Shown piece after piece: positions 1-5,915 of a DNA stretch of 9,081 nucleotides. Each line of letters opens with the position of its first letter. Positions within the stretch are counted from its first letter, which is position 1. Position numbers and translations under genes: made by a program. The notes under the pieces were generated by a model that was given only the letters and a program-made list of their open reading frames with translations, was not told the DNA's origin and did no database searches. Source of the DNA: Victivallales bacterium (lineage in GTDB: Bacteria; Verrucomicrobiota; Lentisphaeria; Victivallales; Victivallaceae); the NCBI GenBank assembly GCA_019038735.1, contig JAHOYW010000268.1, forward strand, positions 1 through 9,081. Reading direction: 5' to 3'.

Positions 1-116
1 CAAATGTCGCTAATGCTCGGCTCGACGGAGTCTCGCCCTCCAAAATCATCGCATCGAAGATACTATCCTTTAAATTGCAAATTGATTTATATTAATTTTA
101 TCCTCGGCTTCTAAAT
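1..116. other. Intergenic segment with a GC-rich palindromic repeat
   Basis: No gene can be supported here. The stretch at 18-42 is much more GC-rich than its surroundings and forms an imperfect palindrome: GGC..GAC around 19-26 against GTC..GCC around 30-37, with a GGA loop. On the minus strand a short frame starts at 49 and runs off the window edge, reading MILEGETPSSRALATF. I take this as a spurious translation of the repeat. From memory, similar GGAGGGCGAG-CTCC-type palindromes are scattered between genes in PVC-group genomes, but that is recollection and not a search result. The remainder (50-116) is plain AT-rich DNA downstream of the minus-strand small RNA terminator. Confidence 0.45.
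18..42. repeat. REP-like GC-rich imperfect palindrome
   Basis: The element is a compact GC-rich palindrome in AT-rich DNA. Three outer base pairs and three inner base pairs flank a GGA loop, with a two-base internal mismatch. It also contains a GGAG/CTCC inverted pair. Only one copy lies in this window, so its status as a dispersed repeat is inferred from composition and shape. Confidence 0.35.
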
Positions 117-172
117 AAAAAAAAAGCTGATTACAAAAATCCTTTGTGGGGAAATTTTGTAATCAGCTTTTT
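117..172 (-). terminator. Intrinsic terminator of the small RNA
   Basis: A perfect 18-bp inverted repeat (121-138 and 155-172) with a 16-nt loop is followed on the minus strand by nine consecutive U residues (125-117). On the plus strand only five T residues follow the stem and they belong to it. The minus strand is therefore the stronger termination direction, although some bidirectional activity is possible. Confidence 0.85.
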
Positions 173-271
173 AAAATTAAAATAGGGCTTAGGCTTCTAA
201 GTGTTTAGAGGAGTAATTATGAAGAGGAGAAAATTGCGTATAGAAACTTAAAAGACCTAAACCCTAAACCT
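117..271 (-). ncRNA. Predicted ~155-nt small RNA with two CUCCUC loop motifs
   Basis: This is a predicted trans-acting small RNA read from about 271 down to 117. The 5' part folds into a long hairpin. Eleven pairs join 266-256 to 183-193, then a bulged U at 255, then nine pairs join 254-246 to 194-202. The 43-nt apical loop (245-203) carries CUCCUC twice, at 229-224 and 213-208. CUCCUC is complementary to the purine-rich Shine-Dalgarno consensus. A second hairpin (172-155 with 138-121) with a C-rich loop and nine U residues ends the transcript. The two non-canonical pairs in the first hairpin (261/188 and 251/197) are G-U on the minus strand but A-C on the plus strand, so the minus strand is the transcribed one. 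C-rich anti-Shine-Dalgarno loops are typical of several bacterial regulatory RNA families. I do not recognise this as a named family, and its targets are unknown. Confidence 0.72.
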
Positions 272-277
272 ATTATT

Positions 278-307
278 AGTGTAACACTGCTATACTACTA
301 ATGTCAA
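278..307 (-). promoter_or_regulatory. Promoter of the minus-strand small RNA
   Basis: A perfect -35 hexamer TTGACA (307-302) is separated by 18 bp from TACACT (283-278), a four-of-six match to the -10 consensus. The predicted start is near 271, a few bases ahead of the first stem of the small RNA. An inverted repeat ATTAGT/ACTAAT (297-302 and 275-280) overlaps the end of the -35 box and lies just below the -10 box, which would suit an operator. Confidence 0.6.
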
Positions 308-452
308 CAGCTTATTTTAATAAACAAGCAAATCTTTTAGCGATGTATTAATTTTTGTAAACAAAAGCATATTTTCTTTAATTTGATAAAATCTTCATTA
401 AAATAAGATTTACAGAAAAAACTATCATTTACTGATAACAGTATTAACAAAT
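308..452. other. AT-rich intergenic segment, no gene seen
   Basis: No open reading frame of credible composition is present. The segment lies between two minus-strand promoters. It holds weak AT-rich inverted repeats: AAATCTT/AAGATTT at 389-395 and 405-411, and ACT..ATCA/TGATAGT around 419-441 followed on the minus strand by six T residues. The latter could be a weak minus-strand terminator for transcripts arriving from the promoter at 524-552. I see nothing else that I can support. Confidence 0.4.
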
Positions 453-464
453 TTTCAAAGAACA
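453..464 (-). promoter_or_regulatory. boxA-like antitermination element
   Basis: The minus strand reads TGTTCTTTGAAA, which closely resembles the boxA element of rRNA leaders that recruits NusB, NusE (S10) and NusA in well-studied bacteria. It sits directly downstream of a stable hairpin and about 55 nt after a predicted start site, similar to the hairpin-then-boxA order of rRNA leaders. No 16S rRNA sequence follows in the window, so the match could be coincidental or an orphan leader. Confidence 0.35.
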
Positions 465-513
465 CAATCAAAAGCGGTAAATATCTTAGAAATATTCTCT
501 CCGCTTTCAATTG
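465..513 (-). ncRNA. Predicted structured 5' hairpin of a minus-strand transcript
   Basis: On the minus strand CAATTGAAAGCGG (513-501) pairs over 13 positions with CCGCTTTTGATTG (477-465). An inner 5-bp stem (496-492 with 484-480) caps it. Two of the 13 pairs are G-U wobbles on the minus strand and would be A-C mismatches on the plus strand, which supports transcription of the minus strand. The hairpin begins a few bases after the predicted start of the promoter at 524-552. It may be the 5' end of an untranslated leader, a small RNA, or a weak terminator, since four U residues lie within the closing stem. The identity is unknown. Confidence 0.5.
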
Positions 514-523
514 ACTAAATGCT

Positions 524-552
524 ATTATAGTATGATTTTTTTATTATTGCAA
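524..552 (-). promoter_or_regulatory. Strong minus-strand promoter
   Basis: A perfect -10 TATAAT (529-524) lies 17 bp from TTGCAA (552-547), which matches four of six positions of the -35 consensus. The predicted start is near 517. No protein gene follows, so the transcript should be a non-coding RNA or a leader. It is preceded by an A/T-run region that could act as an UP element. Confidence 0.6.
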
Positions 553-624
553 GTAAAAAAACAAAAAAACTAAATGTTTTTTATTCCTAAAAAAAATGTC
601 TTACAAAAATATATTATTATAAAC

Positions 625-659
625 AAAAAAACCGTTTCCAAAAAATGGAAACGGTTTTT
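625..659 (-). terminator. Intrinsic terminator of rpsT
   Basis: A perfect inverted repeat (627-640 and 646-659, A/T ends flanking a CCGTTTCCA/TGGAAACGG core) with a 5-nt loop lies about 20 bp past the rpsT stop codon. On the minus strand it is followed by a run of T residues (631-625). Confidence 0.88.
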
Positions 660-679
660 GATAATTTCATAAACAAACT

Positions 680-940
680 CTATAAAGCTTGCAGTAATTT
701 GCTGACTTGAGCTTTTTTATTGCTTGCTCTGTTTTTAGGAATAGTACCAGCTTTAGCAGCTTTATCAAATTTGCTAAAACATTCTTTAGCAATCTCTAAA
801 GATTTTTCTTTGTCCTTAGCATCAATTGCCGTGCGAAAATTCTTTTCAACAGTTTTCAAAGCTGCTTTACATGCTTTATTGCGCATGTGTTTTCCCGCAT
901 CGGTACGAACTCTTTTCATTGCTGATTTGTTACCTGACAT
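680..940 (-). CDS. rpsT: 30S ribosomal protein S20
   Basis: S20 is a primary 16S rRNA-binding protein of the small subunit that binds near helix 44 and the 5' domain and is needed early in 30S assembly. The 86-residue product has the family's usual length and composition: lysine/arginine rich, almost entirely helical, with a basic N-terminal stretch (SAMKRVRTDAGKHMRNKA) and the C-terminal signature IPKNRASNKKAQVSKLL. The ATG at 940 is preceded on the minus strand by GGA at 950-948 and AAGGG at 957-953, so the ribosome binding site is usable but not ideally spaced. The gene is monocistronic, with its own promoter (977-1005) and terminator (625-659), and is divergent from the nusA operon. S20 synthesis is autoregulated in enterobacteria; nothing here shows whether that applies. 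Confidence 0.95.
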   Translation of the reverse strand: MSGNKSAMKRVRTDAGKHMRNKACKAALKTVEKNFRTAIDAKDKEKSLEIAKECFSKFDKAAKAGTIPKNRASNKKAQVSKLLQAL

Positions 941-976
941 AATTTATTCCAACCCTTTTTTTATTTTATTAATATA

Positions 977-1005
977 ATTTTATATTAGTATGAGACACTA
1001 ATCAA
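977..1005 (-). promoter_or_regulatory. rpsT promoter
   Basis: TTGATT (1005-1000) and TAAAAT (982-977, five of six to consensus) are separated by 17 bp on the minus strand. This places the start near 970 and gives a leader of about 30 nt before the rpsT ATG. An ATTAGT/ACTAAT inverted repeat (997-1002 and 984-989) fills the spacer. Confidence 0.5.
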
Positions 1006-1146
1006 GGCTAGTAAAGATTGCATAATTTTTCACAGAATCAAGCTTTTTGTATAAAAAACAGAAGTATTTACTCCAACAATTAAGATTTTACATAAAAAAA
1101 CCGTATTATTCAATAAAATTAGACTAAAGAATTTGCTACTTTAGAT

Positions 1147-1174
1147 TTGAAGGTTTATATTAGTTCACTATAAC
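1147..1174 (+). promoter_or_regulatory. Probable nusA operon promoter
   Basis: TTGAAG (1147-1152) and TATAAC (1169-1174, five of six to consensus) are separated by 16 bp, with a predicted start near 1181. A perfect 6-bp inverted repeat CTAAAG/CTTTAG (1124-1129 and 1139-1144) lies immediately upstream, and the spacer contains ATTAGT. The resulting leader is about 110 nt and includes the terminator hairpin at 1207-1234. Confidence 0.5.
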
Positions 1175-1206
1175 AGATACAAATTTGGCATTTCTATGCG
1201 ACGCGG

Positions 1207-1234
1207 AAAGTGGGTAAGTTACCCGCTTTTTTTT
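1207..1234 (+). terminator. Intrinsic terminator in the nusA leader (possible attenuator)
   Basis: AAAGTGGGT (1207-1215) pairs with ACCCGCTTT (1221-1229) around a 5-nt loop, followed by T residues through 1234. The one wobble is U-G on the plus strand (1211/1225) and would be A-C on the minus strand, so it works on plus-strand transcripts. No plus-strand gene lies upstream, so it most likely attenuates the nusA operon rather than ending another gene. The T run plus its preceding GC (1225-1234) can also pair perfectly with AAAAAAAAGC (1238-1247), giving a mutually exclusive hairpin. Confidence 0.7.
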
Positions 1235-1289
1235 ATCAAAAAAAAGCATGAGAAATATAACTTATAAATTGTAGATAAGGACTAAGACG

Positions 1290-2540
1290 ATGAACAATGA
1301 ATTATTAACAATTCTTGAATACCTTGAACAGGAACGCGGAATAAGCCGTGAAGTTTTAGTGCAAGCCGTTGAGTCCGCCTTATTGTCAGCCTCCCGCAAA
1401 AGTATTCATCCGGCCAGCGAGTTAAAAGTAAAAGTTGATGCAGCAACTGGTGATATTAAAGCATGGGCACATTTGACCGTAGTCGATTCTTTTCCTAATA
1501 ACGATCAGTTAATCCTTGCTCGTGCTCAGGAGAAATATCCTGATGTTAAAGTCGGCGATGAGCTTGATTGGGAAGTTACTCCTAAAAATTTCGGACGTAT
1601 AGCGGCACAAACCGCGAAACAAGCAATCATGCAGCAGCTTCGTCGTGCGGAAAAAGAAAATGTTAAAGCCGAATTCGCTGAACAGATCGGCAAAATAATC
1701 AACGGGGTAGTCAGACGTTTTGAAAGTGGAAATATAATTATCGACTTCCATAAAGCCGAAGGCATACTCACTTCTAAAGAAAAAATCTACGGCGAACAGT
1801 ATATGGCTGGCGACCACATAAACGCTTTATTGATTGAAGTGGATACGAATACATCCGGTCCAAGTCTGGTTGTTTCACGGACTCATCCTGATTTCGTCCG
1901 CCAGTTATTTGAGCGTGAAGTATCGGAAATACATGATGGCATAGTTGAAATCATACGCATTGCCCGCGAAGCTGGCAGTCGCTCTAAAATATCTGTAAAA
2001 AGCAATGCTGACCGGGTTGACCCGGTAGGAGCATGTGTTGGGATGCGCGGCACTCGCGTCAAAAACGTTACTACCGAGCTTAGTGGTGAACGTATTGATA
2101 TTATTCCTTACGATGAAGACATAAAGCAATATGCAATGAACGCCCTGCAGCCGGCGAAAGTTAAATCAGTTGAAGTCAATGAGGCTGGAAATGAATTAAT
2201 TGTTTATGTTACAACGGATCAGTCTCGCCTGGCATTTGGGAAAAAAGCTCAAAATGTGCGTTTATCATCTAAATTAATTGGGTGGAATATCAATATCCAA
2301 ATCATTGAACCTAAGAAAGAAGAAAGTATGAAAGATAAAATCCACAAAGCGTCAGCCGCGCTTGCTGAAACTGCGGGTACATCTGAAAATACCGCTTTTA
2401 AACTGGTCAGCAACGGCTATGTATCGCTCGAAGGTATAATCGCCGCCGGACAAGAAGAAATACTGGCAATTGAAGATATTGATACAGAAGAAATAAATAA
2501 AATTTTTGCCAGCGTCGAAGCTTCGGCAGAAGAAAAATAG
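1290..2540 (+). CDS. nusA: Transcription termination/antitermination factor NusA
   Basis: NusA binds RNA polymerase and nascent RNA, promotes hairpin-dependent pausing and termination, and takes part in antitermination on rRNA. The 416-residue product shows the standard order. The N-terminal polymerase-binding domain spans about 1-130. The S1 domain spans about 131-197 and is followed by VVSRTHPDFVRQLFEREV. The first KH domain contains DPVGACVGMRGTRV (GxxG at 251-254) and the second contains GKKAQNVRLSSKLIGW (about 316-332). A single C-terminal helix-hairpin-helix region lies at about 365-410. The second KH GxxG loop ends in alanine (GKKA), whereas the NusA sequences I recall have glycine. 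The length resembles forms without the duplicated acidic repeats of E. coli NusA. The start ATG has TAAGGA eight bases upstream. It is the first gene of the operon, rimP is absent upstream, and a leader terminator suggests autogenous control. Confidence 0.96.
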   Translation: MNNELLTILEYLEQERGISREVLVQAVESALLSASRKSIHPASELKVKVDAATGDIKAWAHLTVVDSFPNNDQLILARAQEKYPDVKVGDELDWEVTPKNFGRIAAQTAKQAIMQQLRRAEKENVKAEFAEQIGKIINGVVRRFESGNIIIDFHKAEGILTSKEKIYGEQYMAGDHINALLIEVDTNTSGPSLVVSRTHPDFVRQLFEREVSEIHDGIVEIIRIAREAGSRSKISVKSNADRVDPVGACVGMRGTRVKNVTTELSGERIDIIPYDEDIKQYAMNALQPAKVKSVEVNEAGNELIVYVTTDQSRLAFGKKAQNVRLSSKLIGWNINIQIIEPKKEESMKDKIHKASAALAETAGTSENTAFKLVSNGYVSLEGIIAAGQEEILAIEDIDTEEINKIFASVEASAEEK

Positions 2541-2561
2541 ATAAAACGAAAGGACATCCGA

Positions 2562-4553
2562 GTGAAAAAAGTAAAAGTAAAAGATCTTGCTAAAAAATAT
2601 GGTACTTCTCCAAAGAAGATTCTTGCGGAGCTGGAAAATGAAGGCATTAAGCTGGAATCCGGCAGTAGCCCTGTCCCTCTTGATATGCTTGAGCTGCTTG
2701 AAGAACACCTTGATGAAGTTTTCAACAAACATAAAAAAATGTCTTCCAAAAATTCTTCTTCAACTCAAAGCAATGAAGAAACAGAAGTTCATATAAAATC
2801 TCCGATTATTGTCAAACAATTAGCAGAAATACTGAATAAAAAGCCTAACGAAATCATCGGAGAATTGATGAAACTCGGCGAATTGGCGAGTATAAACCAG
2901 TCTCTTAGTGAAGAAACTGCCAACAAAATCTGTAAAGGCTTTGGAATTAAACTGCTTATTGACCATAGAGATAAAGACGAACATAATATCCACGGTGAAG
3001 ACAGCGATTTATTTGATGATTTACCGGACAAGCTTGAAGATTTACTTGAACGCCCGCCGATAGTAACTTTCCTCGGACATGTTGACCACGGAAAAACATC
3101 TTTGCAGGACAAAGTTAGAAATACTGTTGTCGCTGATGGCGAAGCTGGTAAGATCACTCAACACATCGGAGCTTCTCAAATAGAATTCCATGGTAAAAAA
3201 ATTACATTTATTGATACTCCAGGTCATGAAGCATTTACCCAGATGCGTGCCCGCGGAGCGAACGTTACCGATATCGCGATTCTCGTAGTCGCCGCGGATG
3301 ACGGTTTTAAGCCACAAACCATTGAAGCACTCAATCACGCGAGAGCCGCAAAAGTTCCGATTATTGTAGCTATCAATAAAATTGACCTGCCAGCAGCTGA
3401 TCCTGATAAAATTTTACTGCAGATGCAGCAAAACGAATTGATGAGTGAAGATTGGGGCGGCGATGTTGGAGCAGTTAGAGTTTCTGCTGAAACTGGCGAA
3501 GGCTTAGATACTTTACTTGAACGTATTCTGCTGGAAGCTGAACTATTGGAACTGAAAGCTAATCCAAATAAACAGGGCAAAGCTCTTGTACTCGAATCTC
3601 AAGTGGAAGTAGGTTTGGGCGCGACATCCAGCGTCCTTGTTCAGGAAGGTACTTTAAAAATGGGTGATATTGTCCTCGCTGATGAATCTTTCGGTAGAGT
3701 TAAATCACTATTTGATGAACACGGCAAGCAAGTCCAAAGCGCGGGTCCAAGCGATCCAGTCAAACTTGTCGGTCTTTCCGGTGCTCCAGGTGCCGGATCA
3801 AGCCTCAGAGTCTGCAAAAAAGAACGCGATGCCCGTAACGAGGCAGAACGCCGCGCTCATGAAAACAAACAGGTAAATCTCTCCAAGGGAACAATCTCTT
3901 CTGTTGAAGATTTGTTTAGCAAAATTAATACTGACAATAAAAAAGCTCTTCAAATTATCATAAAATCAGACGTCCGCGGTTCAGGCGAAGCGATTCAGGA
4001 TTCACTAAACAAACTGCCTTCTGAAAAAATTGAAGTTGATGTTATTGTGAATACTGTCGGCGCAATCACGGAAAATGATATTATTCTCGCGGCTGCGTCC
4101 AAAGCAATTATTGTTGGATTCCATGTCAAAGTTAACCCCGGCGTTAACGACCTAGCGAAAAAGGAAGGCGTTGAAATTCGCTTGTATAGCATCATTTATG
4201 AATTACTTGAAGATATTACCGCGGCTTTGACTGGTCGTCTTGAGCCGGACAAACGCGAAAATGATCTTGGAGAAGCCAAAATCCTGCAGATATTTGAGGT
4301 CAAAAAAGGCATCAATGTTATAGGCTGTATGGTTGAGCAAGGATCAGTCAAGGTAGGCACTAATGCCCGTGTGTATCGGAATAAAGATTTGATTTATCAG
4401 GGTGAAGTTACTTCATTACGCCGTTTCCAGGACTCCGTCAAAGAAGTAAAAGCCGGTCTTGAATGCGGTATCAAACTTGATAACTTCATGGATTTTGAAG
4501 AAGGCGACTCAGTTAAATTCTTCGAAATTGAATTGCGAAAAGCAAAACTGTAA
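2562..4553 (+). CDS. infB: Translation initiation factor IF-2
   Basis: IF-2 is the GTPase that places fMet-tRNA on the 30S subunit and drives subunit joining. The 663-residue product has two IF2_N modules (about 2-50 and 80-130) joined by a short serine-rich linker. The G domain contains P-loop GHVDHGKT (172-179), switch I KITQHIGA (197-204), DTPGH (218-222), NKID (272-275) and SAETGEG (308-314). Domains II to IV follow, with [11 protein letters not shown] and the C-terminal [15 protein letters not shown]. The N-terminal extension is much shorter than in E. coli IF-2 (890 residues). Switch I reads GKITQHIGA where GGITQHIGA is usual. Translation starts at GTG (2562) with AAAGGA at 2549-2554; no in-frame ATG near the N-terminus would keep the first IF2_N module. 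It lies 21 bp after nusA with no rnpM between. Confidence 0.97.
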   Translation: MKKVKVKDLAKKYGTSPKKILAELENEGIKLESGSSPVPLDMLELLEEHLDEVFNKHKKMSSKNSSSTQSNEETEVHIKSPIIVKQLAEILNKKPNEIIGELMKLGELASINQSLSEETANKICKGFGIKLLIDHRDKDEHNIHGEDSDLFDDLPDKLEDLLERPPIVTFLGHVDHGKTSLQDKVRNTVVADGEAGKITQHIGASQIEFHGKKITFIDTPGHEAFTQMRARGANVTDIAILVVAADDGFKPQTIEALNHARAAKVPIIVAINKIDLPAADPDKILLQMQQNELMSEDWGGDVGAVRVSAETGEGLDTLLERILLEAELLELKANPNKQGKALVLESQVEVGLGATSSVLVQEGTLKMGDIVLADESFGRVKSLFDEHGKQVQSAGPSDPVKLVGLSGAPGAGSSLRVCKKERDARNEAERRAHENKQVNLSKGTISSVEDLFSKINTDNKKALQIIIKSDVRGSGEAIQDSLNKLPSEKIEVDVIVNTVGAITENDIILAAASKAIIVGFHVKVNPGVNDLAKKEGVEIRLYSIIYELLEDITAALTGRLEPDKRENDLGEAKILQIFEVKKGINVIGCMVEQGSVKVGTNARVYRNKDLIYQGEVTSLRRFQDSVKEVKAGLECGIKLDNFMDFEEGDSVKFFEIELRKAKL

Positions 4554-4570
4554 ATATTTGGAGTTTTGAC

Positions 4571-4933
4571 ATGGCCGGAAGCAATAGAATTGTCAGAGTG
4601 AATGAACTCTTGAAACGCGAATTAAGTAATTTAATTAACCTGAAAAATATCGCGCCAACGAATTCCATTTTAGTCTCAGTTACCGAAGTAAAAACTACTA
4701 GTGACTTACGCAAAGCTCTGGTTTTTATCTCTGTCTTTGGTGGCGATGACGAAATTGAAAAAGAAGTTATACAAGCTTTAAGAAAAAAACGAGTTGAACT
4801 CCAACATGATATTTCACTGGTTATTACTTTAAAATTCACACCGGTATTGAGATTTGAACTTGACAAGCGTCTAGCTGCCGGTGACAGAATATTTGAGCTT
4901 TTAGGAGATGTTAATGACGATGGAGAAGAATAA
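4571..4933 (+). CDS. rbfA: 30S ribosome-binding factor A
   Basis: RbfA is a small KH-fold protein that binds immature 30S subunits near the 16S 5' helix and is needed for late maturation, especially in the cold. The 120-residue product has the expected N-terminal helix RIVRVNELLKRELSNLI, the VSVTEVKTTSDLRKALVFISVFG strand-helix segment with the conserved DL.KA.V core, and the ending LKFTPVLRFELDKRLAAGDRI, where P.L.F..D is characteristic. The ATG is preceded by GGAG with seven bases of spacing, 17 bp after the infB stop. The next gene overlaps it by about 20 nt, so the two are probably translationally coupled. The position right after infB is conserved in many bacteria. Confidence 0.95.
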   Translation: MAGSNRIVRVNELLKRELSNLINLKNIAPTNSILVSVTEVKTTSDLRKALVFISVFGGDDEIEKEVIQALRKKRVELQHDISLVITLKFTPVLRFELDKRLAAGDRIFELLGDVNDDGEE

Positions 4934-5915
4934 AATAAACCCCGAAAAAGCTGCTGAACTACTCAGAAAATATAATAATTTCCTGATAGTAACTCATGAA
5001 AATCCTGATGGAGATGCATTAGGTTCAAGCTTTGCTCTTTTACTATACCTCCAGCTCGCAGGGAAAAATGTTCAACTTCTACTGCCTGAACAAGTTCCTG
5101 AAAAATATACTAATTTCGCACCAGCTGGCAATCTTACTTATGCTACTGGTCTGGATTGGGCAAACTTTGATTTTATGATATACATAGATACCCCGATGCC
5201 GCAACGCGCCGCACTGTCTGAGTTGAATTTCAAGAACATCCCACTGCCGTCACTGAATATCGACCATCACCCGGATAATATAAATTATGCTCAATGGAAT
5301 CTGGTTATTCCTGAAGCCGCTGCCGCCGCCGAAATCATCTTTATGATTTTAAAAGCTGATGCAGAGCTGAAAATCACGCCGGAGATCGCCAGTTTATTGA
5401 TGCTGGGAATAGTTATGGATACCGGTGCTTTTCGTTTTGATAACAGCTCCCCGCAAGTAATGCGCCACGCCGCTGAACTTCTGGAGTTAAATGCGGATTA
5501 TCATCATATAATCAATGAAATGTTCTTTTCAGTACCACTGTCTCAGATTCAATTTCAAGCTGAATTAATCTCAAATCACCTCAGAAAAGCATGTCTCGGA
5601 AAATTAGCATGGTTTTTCGTACCGCCAGCATTAATAGAAAAATATGATGTCAACATGCGCAATACAGAAGGACTTATTGAATCTCTCCGGGTCATTTGCG
5701 GAACTGAGATTGTCGTGATTATGCAAGAACATAAAATGGGATATAAAATATCCATGCGCTCAAAAAATCCGAAATATTCTGTCGGAAGCATCGCCCGCAA
5801 ACTCAACGGCGGTGGTCATGAAATGGCAGCCGGCGGATTGATTAAGACTTCCACTCTGAAAAGTGCCGAAAAAATATTAATTACGCATGCTGAAGGAGTA
5901 TTCAATGCGGTATAA
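4914..5915 (+). CDS. nrnA: DHH/DHHA1 phosphoesterase, NrnA-like
   Basis: This is a member of the DHH family that includes NrnA, which degrades 2-5 nt RNAs and dephosphorylates 3'-phosphoadenosine 5'-phosphate with manganese. The 333-residue product carries motif I HENPDGDALGS (28-38), motif II aspartate in YIDT (D92), the DHH motif itself (117-119), motif IV MDTGAFRFDN (D169), and the DHHA1 RNA-binding signature NGGGHEMAAGG (298-308). All metal-binding residues appear intact. I chose the ATG at 4914 because AGGAG at 4903-4907 has six bases of spacing to it; the ATG at 4908 abuts that site. It overlaps the end of rbfA by 20 nt and truB by 11 nt. The rbfA-nrnA-truB order occurs in several phyla. 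The substrate is inferred from family and context. Confidence 0.92.
   Translation: MTMEKNKINPEKAAELLRKYNNFLIVTHENPDGDALGSSFALLLYLQLAGKNVQLLLPEQVPEKYTNFAPAGNLTYATGLDWANFDFMIYIDTPMPQRAALSELNFKNIPLPSLNIDHHPDNINYAQWNLVIPEAAAAAEIIFMILKADAELKITPEIASLLMLGIVMDTGAFRFDNSSPQVMRHAAELLELNADYHHIINEMFFSVPLSQIQFQAELISNHLRKACLGKLAWFFVPPALIEKYDVNMRNTEGLIESLRVICGTEIVVIMQEHKMGYKISMRSKNPKYSVGSIARKLNGGGHEMAAGGLIKTSTLKSAEKILITHAEGVFNAV

Noticed and set aside
2..49. Partial minus-strand ORF reading MILEGETPSSRALATF and running off the edge
   Set aside because: It is a translation of the GC-rich palindrome, lacks a ribosome binding site, and lies downstream of a strong terminator. It cannot be supported as a gene.
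219..251. Ten-codon plus-strand ORF MKRRKLRIET with a strong GAGGAG ribosome binding site
   Set aside because: The GAGGAG sequences are the complements of the CUCCUC motifs of the minus-strand small RNA. The wobble pattern of the hairpin and the promoter favour the minus strand, and no plus-strand promoter was found.
563..582. AAAAAAC/GTTTTTT inverted repeat
   Set aside because: Nearly pure A/T with a single G-C pair; expected by chance in such AT-rich DNA.
720..977. Plus-strand ORF of 85 codons opposite rpsT
   Set aside because: Shadow of rpsT, which has clear S20 homology, a promoter and a terminator.
2352..2749. Overlapping minus-strand ORFs across the nusA-infB junction
   Set aside because: Low-complexity, Ser/Phe-rich products antisense to two well-supported genes; no promoter or ribosome binding site seen.
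5887..5904. Upstream ATG for truB adding six residues
   Set aside because: The AAGGAG site at 5893-5898 would lie inside the gene; it is ideally spaced for the ATG at 5905.
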